Of a stretch of DNA of 64,000 nt, positions 58,251 to 64,000 are shown piece after piece. How positions within the stretch are numbered: position 1 is the stretch's first letter; each line of letters starts with the position of its first letter. This stretch comes from PNAI01 sp035501735 (GTDB lineage Bacteria; Pseudomonadota; Alphaproteobacteria; Rhizobiales; Xanthobacteraceae): assembly GCA_035501735.1 (NCBI GenBank), contig DATJVR010000086.1, positions 62,001 to 126,000 of the forward strand, given 5' to 3'. Both the position numbers and the translations under genes were made by a program. The notes below the pieces were generated by a model. It ran no database searches. It saw only the letters and a list, made by a program, of their open reading frames with translations, and was not told the DNA's origin.

Positions 58251-58307
58251 CGGGACCTCACCATCTCATCGTGGCATGGCGCTGCGGCCGGTGCTAAGAC
58301 GTTCGTC

Positions 58308-58502
58308 ATGTTCGATTCCGTTTCCGATCTATTTGTCACCATCGCCATTGGCGCGGTAGCGGTGGTGTTGGTGCTTGGCCTGATCAATATGATGCGCGGC
58401 GGCTCTCCCAACACCTCCCAGAAGCTGATGCGGCTGCGCGTGCTGCTGCAATTCGTGGCAATCATCGTCATCATGGTGATCATTTGGGCGAAGTCCCATT
58501 GA
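58308..58502 (+). CDS. Twin-transmembrane HIG1-domain small protein
   Basis: 64 residues with two membrane helices (residues ~8-28 and ~45-60) joined by a basic hairpin (MMRGGSPNTSQKLMRLRV), the HIG1 pattern. In mitochondria and alphaproteobacteria HIG1 proteins associate with cytochrome c oxidase or bc1 supercomplexes. This small gene sits directly upstream of the cobalamin adenosyltransferase, an arrangement common in alphaproteobacteria. The start ATG 58308 lies 57 bases from the divergent epimerase gene. The function here is inferred from the domain only. Confidence 0.85.
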   Translation: MFDSVSDLFVTIAIGAVAVVLVLGLINMMRGGSPNTSQKLMRLRVLLQFVAIIVIMVIIWAKSH

Positions 58503-58579
58503 TGAGTCGGGCTACACAAATTACCTTCAACACCGAGCTTGTGTGATTGCATGCTGGGCTGCCTGCCTCCTGGGACGCC

Positions 58580-59152
58580 ATGGTCGTACTGAATCGCATC
58601 TATACCCGCACCGGCGACGATGGCACGACCGCGCTCGGCTCGGGCGCGCGGCGCAAGAAATACGACCTGCGCGTTTCGGCCTACGGCACCCTCGACGAAG
58701 TCAATGCGGTGATCGGGATCGCGCGGCTGCATACCGCCGACAATGCTTTGCTCGACGCAAGCCTCGCCCGTGTGCAGAACGACCTGTTCGATGTGGAGGC
58801 CGACCTTTGCCTGTCGGAGAAAGGCCCCGGCGGCGCCCATCTGACAGTCACCGAGACGCAGGTCACCTGGATTGAGACCGAGATCGACCGGCTCAACGCC
58901 GAACTCAGCCCCCTTCGCTCCTTTGTCCTGCCCGGCGGGAGCCCAGCGGCGGCCTACCTGCATCTCGCGCGAACGGTCTGCCGCCGCGCCGAACGCATCA
59001 TGGTGGAGTTGAAGGACAAGCCGGGCGAAGAGGTCACCGCCGCCTCACTCAAATACGTCAACCGCCTGTCCGATTATTTCTTCGTCGCCAGCCGCTACGC
59101 CAACGACAAAGGCAAGCGCGACGTGCTCTGGCAACCCGGCCAGAACCGCTGA
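58580..59152 (+). CDS. Cob(I)alamin adenosyltransferase, PduO type
   Basis: 190 residues from ATG 58580. The ATP-binding start is RIYTRTGDDGTTALGSGAR near residue 5, then GTLDEVNAVIGIAR near 35 and the C-terminal cofactor segment VCRRAERIMVEL with LKYVNRLSDYFFVASRYAN. It converts cob(I)alamin to adenosylcobalamin with ATP in the cytoplasm. Adenosylcobalamin is needed by ethylmalonyl-CoA and methylmalonyl-CoA mutases, which fits the mcd-like gene close by. The mutase genes themselves are not in the window. Confidence 0.94.
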   Translation: MVVLNRIYTRTGDDGTTALGSGARRKKYDLRVSAYGTLDEVNAVIGIARLHTADNALLDASLARVQNDLFDVEADLCLSEKGPGGAHLTVTETQVTWIETEIDRLNAELSPLRSFVLPGGSPAAAYLHLARTVCRRAERIMVELKDKPGEEVTAASLKYVNRLSDYFFVASRYANDKGKRDVLWQPGQNR

Positions 59153-59173
59153 CCGCGATCAAGGAATTGCCGA

Positions 59174-59929
59174 ATGGCGATGCCGCTCTGGGATGACAAT
59201 CCCTTCACCAAACCAACCAAGCCGTGGGCGACATGGGGCATCATCCTCCTCAACATCATCGTTTTCTTCTTGGAGGGAGCAACTCTGAATGACTCCGGCA
59301 ACCCCGTCATCGTCATAAACTACGGGCTCACGCCGGCAACCCTCACTCAGCCGGGCACGTTGTTCTCGCTGATCCCGGTCGACGTGACGCTCGTCACCTA
59401 TATGTTTCTTCACGCCGACATCCTTCATCTCTTCGGAAACATGATTTTTCTGTTCGTGTTCGGCGACGATATCGAGGAGGCGATGGGCTCGTTGCGCTTC
59501 GTCGTCTTTTACCTGGCCTGCGGGATTGTCGGCGCGCTGTTCTACCTTGCGAGCACCCCGCAATCGTCGATACCCTTGATCGGCGCATCGGGCGCCTGCT
59601 CCGGCGTGATCGCGGCTTATCTGATGCTGCGACCATGCGCCAAGATCAGGGTTCTGCTGTTTTTCTTTGTGACCAAGCTTGATGCGTTCTGGGTGCTCGG
59701 CAGCTGGGCGCTCATACAGATCTATCAACTTGCGTCCAGAGCCGACGACGATGTGGCCTATTGGTGCCACATCGGCGGCTTTGTGACGGGTGCGGCTTTG
59801 TTTCCGCTGATGCGCTTGCCGGGCGTCGAACTGTTCGAATGCGCCGAGCACAAGGAATTGCGGCTCGGTCCGGTGCCGGATCCATCGCGCTTGCCGGGCG
59901 CCGCGCCGCGCGAGCCCACGATCCGTTGA
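59174..59929 (+). CDS. Rhomboid family intramembrane serine protease
   Basis: 251 residues with about six membrane helices. The catalytic Ser is in the GASGACSG motif near residue 140 and the catalytic His in YWCHIGGFVTGAA near 200; HADILHLFGNMIFLF near 80 has the conserved His and Asn. Rhomboids cut transmembrane segments of membrane proteins. The gene lies between the adenosyltransferase and etfB in a plus-strand run, an arrangement seen in several alphaproteobacteria, with no known functional link. The C-terminal ~30 residues are an extra cytoplasmic Pro/Arg-rich tail. Confidence 0.93.
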   Translation: MAMPLWDDNPFTKPTKPWATWGIILLNIIVFFLEGATLNDSGNPVIVINYGLTPATLTQPGTLFSLIPVDVTLVTYMFLHADILHLFGNMIFLFVFGDDIEEAMGSLRFVVFYLACGIVGALFYLASTPQSSIPLIGASGACSGVIAAYLMLRPCAKIRVLLFFFVTKLDAFWVLGSWALIQIYQLASRADDDVAYWCHIGGFVTGAALFPLMRLPGVELFECAEHKELRLGPVPDPSRLPGAAPREPTIR

Positions 59930-59976
59930 CATTGGCTTGGCGTGGCGTACGTTGCGGCGCTTTGTTGAGGGGGCCA

Positions 59977-60723
59977 ATGAAAATCCTCGTACCCGTGAAG
60001 CGGGTGGTCGACAAGGACATCAAAATTCGCGTCAAGGCGGACGGCTCGGGCGTCGAGCTCGCCAACGTGAAAATGTCGATGAATCCTTTCGACGAAATCG
60101 CCGTCGAGGAAGCGATACGGCTGAAGGAAGCCGGCAAGGCCACCGAAATCATCGCCGTTTCGATCGGACCGCAACAGGCAGCGGAAACCATTCGCACCGC
60201 GCTTGCCATGGGCGCCGACCGCGGCATCCTGGTGAAGTCCGATGCCTACGTCGAGCCGCTGTCCGTGGCCAAAATCCTGAAGGCCGTGATCGATGCCGAG
60301 AAACCCGGTCTGGTCATCATGGGCAAGCAGGCGATCGATGACGATTGCAATCAGACCGGCCAGATGCTGGCCGCGTTGACGCAATGGCCGCAGGGCACGT
60401 TCGCGTCGAAGCTGGGAGTCGAAGGCGGCGATATTTCGGTGACGCGCGAGGTCGACGGCGGATTGCAAACCATAAAACTCAAAGGTCCTGCGATCGTCAC
60501 GACCGATCTGCGGTTGAACGAGCCGCGCTACGCAAGCCTGCCGAATATCATGAAGGCGAAAAAGAAACCGATCGATGAGAAGTCGCCTGAAGCTTTCGGC
60601 GTCGACATCAAGCCGCGCCTCGAAGTGCTGAAAACCGTCGAGCCGCCCGGCCGCAAGGCCGGCGTGAAAGTGAAAACTGCCGCCGAGCTTGTCGGCAAGC
60701 TCAAAGACGCAGGAGTGCTTTGA
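59977..60723 (+). CDS. etfB: Electron transfer flavoprotein, beta subunit
   Basis: 248 residues from ATG 59977 (GTTGAGGGGG upstream). Features are MKILVPVKRVVDKDIKIRVK at the start, MSMNPFDEIAVEEA near residue 35 and the signature GKQAIDDDCNQTGQMLA near 125, with VTREVDGGLQTIKL near 155. EtfB binds AMP and takes electrons from acyl-CoA dehydrogenases. The stop and the etfA start share a base (TGATG), so the two are coupled. The mcd-like gene upstream is a plausible electron donor. Confidence 0.96.
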   Translation: MKILVPVKRVVDKDIKIRVKADGSGVELANVKMSMNPFDEIAVEEAIRLKEAGKATEIIAVSIGPQQAAETIRTALAMGADRGILVKSDAYVEPLSVAKILKAVIDAEKPGLVIMGKQAIDDDCNQTGQMLAALTQWPQGTFASKLGVEGGDISVTREVDGGLQTIKLKGPAIVTTDLRLNEPRYASLPNIMKAKKKPIDEKSPEAFGVDIKPRLEVLKTVEPPGRKAGVKVKTAAELVGKLKDAGVL

Positions 60724-61667
60724 TGCCGACGCTGCTTGTGGCCGAGCACGACAACAAGGTCCTGAAGGATTCGACCAACAAGGCGCTGACCGCCGCAAAG
60801 GCGCTGGGCCAGCCGGTGCACATTCTCGTCGCCGGCAAGGATTGCAAGGCGGTCGCGGACGCCGCCGCCAAGCTCGACGGCGTACAGAAGGTCTTGCTGG
60901 CCGATGCTCCACCCTATGAGCACGGACTGGCCGAACCGCTCGCCGCTCTCATCGTGTCGCTTGCCGGCCCCTACGAAGTCATCATGGCGCCGTCCACCAC
61001 AAACGGTAAAAACGTCATGCCGCGGGTGGCAGCGATGCTCGACGTGATGCAGGTGTCCGACATCATCAAGGTGGTTTCGCCCGACACGTTCGAGCGGCCG
61101 ATCTATGCCGGGAACGCGATCCAGACCGTAAAATCCAAGGATTCCAAGAAGATCATCACGGTGCGCACCGCCTCGTTCCAGCCCATCGGCGCGGGCAATT
61201 CCGCCCCGGTGGAAACGGTCGCCGCGGCCGCCGATCCCGACGTTTCGTCTTTCGTCGGCGAGGAGCTCTCGAAATCCGACCGTCCGGAATTGACTTCAGC
61301 CAAGATCATCATTTCCGGCGGCCGGGCGATGCAAAGTCGCGAGAACTTCACCAAATATATCGAGCCGGTCGCCGACAAGCTTGGTGCGGGCGTGGGCGCC
61401 TCGCGCGCGGCGGTCGATGCCGGCTACGCACCGAACGACTGGCAGGTCGGCCAGACCGGCAAGGTGGTCGCGCCTGAACTCTACATCGCGGTCGGCATCT
61501 CAGGCGCGATCCAGCATCTTGCCGGCATGAAGGATTCCAAGGTGATCGTCGCCATCAACAAGGACGAGGAGGCACCCATTTTTCAGGTCGCAGACTTTGG
61601 CTTGGTCGCCGATCTCTATCAGGCCTTGCCGGAGCTCGACGCGGAATTGGCCAAGATCAAGCGCTGA
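60723..61667 (+). CDS. etfA: Electron transfer flavoprotein, alpha subunit
   Basis: 314 residues from ATG 60723, overlapping the etfB stop by one base. The C-terminal FAD-binding domain is recognised by ASRAAVDAGYAPNDWQVGQTGK near residue 225, the segment YIAVGISGAIQHLAGM near 258 and VAINKDEEAPIFQVADFGLVADL near 275. The N-terminal domain (MPTLLVAEHDNKVLKDS) packs against EtfB. EtfAB passes electrons to ETF-ubiquinone oxidoreductase in the membrane. A hydroxyacyl-CoA dehydrogenase gene follows after 33 bases. Confidence 0.96.
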   Translation: MPTLLVAEHDNKVLKDSTNKALTAAKALGQPVHILVAGKDCKAVADAAAKLDGVQKVLLADAPPYEHGLAEPLAALIVSLAGPYEVIMAPSTTNGKNVMPRVAAMLDVMQVSDIIKVVSPDTFERPIYAGNAIQTVKSKDSKKIITVRTASFQPIGAGNSAPVETVAAAADPDVSSFVGEELSKSDRPELTSAKIIISGGRAMQSRENFTKYIEPVADKLGAGVGASRAAVDAGYAPNDWQVGQTGKVVAPELYIAVGISGAIQHLAGMKDSKVIVAINKDEEAPIFQVADFGLVADLYQALPELDAELAKIKR

Positions 61668-61700
61668 CAGCAGCTATCGTTGATTTGGGACTCAAAGATT

Positions 61701-62582
61701 ATGGCGAATAGCATCAAGAAGATAGGCGTAATTGGCGCCGGGCAGATGGGCAACGGCATTGCCCACGTCTGCGCGCTGGCGGGCATTCCGGTGCTCATCA
61801 ACGATGTCGCACCCGCGCGCATGAAGGAGGCGATCGCCACCATCAACGGCAATATGGCGCGCCAGGTCAGCCGCAAGAAAATCAGCGAGGAGGAGCGGCA
61901 AGCGGCCTTGAAGCTCATTGCGACGGCTGAAAATTTCGATGCGCTAGCCGATTGCGATCTCGTGATCGAAGCCGCGACAGAAAAGGAAGACGTCAAGCGC
62001 AAGATTTTCGCCGAGCTCTGCCCGTCGCTGAAACCCGAGGCGATCGTAGCGACCAACACCTCGTCGATCTCGATCACCCGTCTAGCCGCCTCGACCGACC
62101 GGCCGGAAAAGTTCATCGGCATTCACTTCATGAATCCGGTGCCGCTGATGGAACTGGTCGAGCTCATTCGCGGCATCGCCACCGCCGATGCGACCTTCGA
62201 GGCCGCCAAGGCCTTTGTTGCCAAGCTGCACAAGACCATTGCGGTGGCGGAGGATTTTCCCGCCTTCATCGTTAACCGCATCCTTATGCCCATGATCAAC
62301 GAGGCGATTTACGCGCTTTATGAAGGGGTTGGGAACGTTGAAGCGATCGATACCGCAATGCGGCTTGGCGCGCATCATCCCATGGGCCCCCTCGAACTGG
62401 CCGATTTCATCGGCCTCGACACCTGTCTCTCGGTGATGCAGGTGCTGCACGAGGGTCTCGCGGATTCGAAATACCGCCCATGCCCGCTGCTGGTGAAATA
62501 CGTCGAAGCCGGCTGGCTCGGCCGCAAGACCAAGCGCGGTTTTTACGATTACCGAGGCGAGCGGCCGATCCCCACGCGCTAA
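61701..62582 (+). CDS. hbd: 3-hydroxybutyryl-CoA dehydrogenase (3-hydroxyacyl-CoA dehydrogenase family)
   Basis: 293 residues from ATG 61701 (MANSIKKIG); an in-frame ATG at 61680 is less likely. The NAD motif is GVIGAGQMGNGIA near residue 9, then DLVIEAATEKEDVK near 80, NTSSISIT near 115 and the catalytic His in GIHFMNPVPLMELVE near 138; the C-terminal dimer domain starts near 185 and ends with GFYDYRG. It oxidises (S)-3-hydroxybutyryl-CoA to acetoacetyl-CoA. It follows etfBA in the same direction and fits the acyl-CoA context. Confidence 0.94.
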   Translation: MANSIKKIGVIGAGQMGNGIAHVCALAGIPVLINDVAPARMKEAIATINGNMARQVSRKKISEEERQAALKLIATAENFDALADCDLVIEAATEKEDVKRKIFAELCPSLKPEAIVATNTSSISITRLAASTDRPEKFIGIHFMNPVPLMELVELIRGIATADATFEAAKAFVAKLHKTIAVAEDFPAFIVNRILMPMINEAIYALYEGVGNVEAIDTAMRLGAHHPMGPLELADFIGLDTCLSVMQVLHEGLADSKYRPCPLLVKYVEAGWLGRKTKRGFYDYRGERPIPTR

Positions 62583-62673
62583 CGGCCGATCGCAATTACC
62601 TGAAAATTAATAGGTGCCAGGCACGCTGGAAGGACGGCAGGCTCCAGCCCCCGCGATTGCCGGCAGAACGCCC

Positions 62674-62874
62674 ATGGACCCGGTTGCCATTGCAACAGCT
62701 TTGATCTCTGCCCAGACCGGCCAGCTTCAGCTCGCCGTCGCGGCCAAGCTCGCAAAGATGAATGCCGATCAGGGTGCATCGATCACGCAGTTGCTCGACG
62801 CCGCCAAGACCAATTTCGACAGCCTCGCCAATGTGGCGGCCGGTATCGGCAGCAATCTCAATATCTCGACCTAG
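62674..62874 (+). CDS. Small YjfB-like protein (putative motility protein family)
   Basis: 66 residues from ATG 62674 (MDPVAIATALISAQTGQLQ). The pattern DPVAIATALISAQTGQLQLAVAAKLAKMNADQGASITQLL matches the YjfB family (putative motility proteins), small helical proteins often close to flagellar genes. No flagellar gene is in this window, although a chemoreceptor is 7 kb upstream. No signal peptide. The function is unknown. Confidence 0.75.
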   Translation: MDPVAIATALISAQTGQLQLAVAAKLAKMNADQGASITQLLDAAKTNFDSLANVAAGIGSNLNIST

Positions 62875-63094
62875 ACGCTGATCGGCGGCATCATCGACTG
62901 CGGGCTGTCGCGCCCATAGCCACGAATGTCAATCGATCACAAGGGCTTAAACCCGTTAAGCCTGTGCGTTTTCCCTCGGCACAGAATCTCTCCGTGCCTC
63001 GTTGAAGTGCCCTTGCCCCTTAGGTTAAGATTGTCTTGCCCGAAAACAGAAAACTTTAGGGCAGGGTACGGGGTATGGCGTGCGAGTCAGTGGA

Positions 63095-64000
63095 GTGAGG
63101 CGGGGTGATTTCCCTCGTCCGGTTGGACGACCAATCATCCAAAGCGTGTTCGCGAACGGGGCGTGCGTCGTGGCCTTCATGGTCGCACTCGGCACGCTCA
63201 CGGCCTATGCCGACGAGACCGCCCCGACATCAACCGCGCCCGTCATCGTCCCGCAACCGAACGACCCGCAAGTCGGATCGTCCGTCGTGCCGACATCTTC
63301 GGATCCGATCGTCGGACAGCCGGAAACGATCGGCGCGCAACACGCGATAAGCGAAACTTCTCCGCCGACCACGAATTCGATCACGCCGCCGACCGCAGCG
63401 GAAGCGCCGGTCCCCGCTCCGTTGGAAATTCCGTCCAAACCGCTCGAAGCGTCGACGCCCTCACCGGTGCCGCCACCGGAGCCGCAGCCGCAACCGCCCG
63501 CGGTCGCCGAAGTCAAACCGCCTCCGCCACCGCCGCCGACCCCCGCGCAACTCCTCCACCTCACCGGTAAGGAACGCGCGCGGGCCGAAAAATGCCTCGC
63601 CAATGCGGTCTATTTCGAGGCGCGCGGCGAGCTGCTGCGCGGCCAGGTCGCTGTCGCCCAGGTGGTCATGAACCGGGTTTTTTCCCCGTATTATCCGAAG
63701 GATGTCTGCTCGGTCGTCTACCAGAATGCCGACCATCATCTGGCCTGCCAGTTCACCTTTGCGTGCGATGGCAGGAGTAAGGCCATCAACGAGCGCGGTG
63801 CCTGGGCGCGTGCCATGCGCGTTGCCAAACTGACGCTCGACGGCAAGGTCTGGGTTGCGGCTGTCGCCAAGTCGACCCACTACCACGCTTACTGGGTCCA
63901 CCCGAGCTGGGTGGCCGAGATGAAACGAATGTTCCGCTACGGCGTACACACTTTCTACCGGCCGGAACGCTGGGGCGACGGCGAGAACGAATCCGGCTGG
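63095..64000 (+). CDS. Cell wall hydrolase (SleB-like), partial: cut by the window end
   Basis: About 302 codons are present with no stop before the edge. The likely start is GTG 63095 (another GTG at 63080 is in frame). A signal/anchor segment covers residues ~20-42 (CVVAFMVALGTLTAYA), followed by a Pro/Thr-rich linker to about 150 (PPPEPQPQPP, PPPPPPPTP). The Hydrolase_2 (SleB) domain then runs from about residue 160: CLANAVYFEARGE, GQVAVAQVVMNRV, YPKDVCSVVYQN and CQFTFACDG. The family cleaves muramic-lactam or glycan-strand peptidoglycan bonds in cell-wall turnover. Missing C-terminal residues prevent further judgement. Confidence 0.88.
   Translation, partial: MRRGDFPRPVGRPIIQSVFANGACVVAFMVALGTLTAYADETAPTSTAPVIVPQPNDPQVGSSVVPTSSDPIVGQPETIGAQHAISETSPPTTNSITPPTAAEAPVPAPLEIPSKPLEASTPSPVPPPEPQPQPPAVAEVKPPPPPPPTPAQLLHLTGKERARAEKCLANAVYFEARGELLRGQVAVAQVVMNRVFSPYYPKDVCSVVYQNADHHLACQFTFACDGRSKAINERGAWARAMRVAKLTLDGKVWVAAVAKSTHYHAYWVHPSWVAEMKRMFRYGVHTFYRPERWGDGENESGW

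Overview
The window reads as chromosome from a high-G+C alphaproteobacterium of the order Hyphomicrobiales (Rhizobiales), in the Bradyrhizobium / Xanthobacteraceae-like neighbourhood. The evidence is the codon bias, the many Tat-type solute-binding proteins, a methylsuccinyl-CoA dehydrogenase/ETF block, and dispersed palindromic repeats typical of that order (for example a GCATGATC...GATCATGC element, present twice). No species can be named from sequence alone.

Layout. (1) 0-11.2 kb, plus strand: a CoA-transferase fragment and a crotonase, then an ABC importer with three consecutive paralogous binding proteins and one two-domain permease, followed by MmgE/PrpD, SDR and aldehyde dehydrogenase genes; this looks like uptake and CoA-dependent breakdown of a small organic acid. 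(2) 11.3-31.2 kb: an aromatic/hydroxylation region with a TauBC-type ATPase and permease, a Rieske ferredoxin, a lone molybdenum hydroxylase large subunit, a ring-hydroxylating dioxygenase (alpha, beta) behind a dihydrodiol-dehydrogenase-like gene, an ACMSD-type amidohydrolase, an Ldh-family dehydrogenase, two further Gfo/Idh/MocA enzymes, a two-subunit CoA-transferase, a MetF-like reductase, an IorAB-type hydroxylase, an orphan binding protein and a CobW GTPase. (3) 31.3-46.3 kb: a nuclease/EVE-like protein, an LVIVD-repeat protein, parts of one or more NitT/TauT ABC transporters, three Bug-type receptors, a SoxCD-like pair, a MetE-like methyltransferase and a SAF-domain dehydrogenase. (4) 46.4-48.7 kb: three low-G+C genes without recognisable function lying just 3' of tRNA-Leu(CAA). 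(5) 48.9-64 kb: mostly core genes (dsbB, HNH nuclease, esterase, alkA-like, gluQ, BrkB-like, a chemoreceptor), then a block for acetyl-CoA/C4-C5 acyl-CoA metabolism (mcd-like, cobalamin adenosyltransferase, etfBA, hbd), a rhomboid protease, and a truncated SleB-like cell wall hydrolase at the right edge.

How the genes fit together. Regions 1-3 form a catabolic accessory block: binding proteins and importers bring in carboxylates or aromatic acids, the dioxygenase and molybdenum hydroxylases oxidise them, Gfo/Ldh/SDR/ALDH enzymes carry out follow-up dehydrogenations, and CoA-transferases with a crotonase feed central metabolism. The specific substrates cannot be read from the sequence. In region 5 the mcd-like dehydrogenase would pass electrons to EtfBA, and the adenosyltransferase would supply the B12 cofactor needed by the mutases of the ethylmalonyl-CoA pathway. 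I recognised no transcription factor of a classical family anywhere in the window. No insertion sequence, CRISPR array, rRNA or replication origin was seen.
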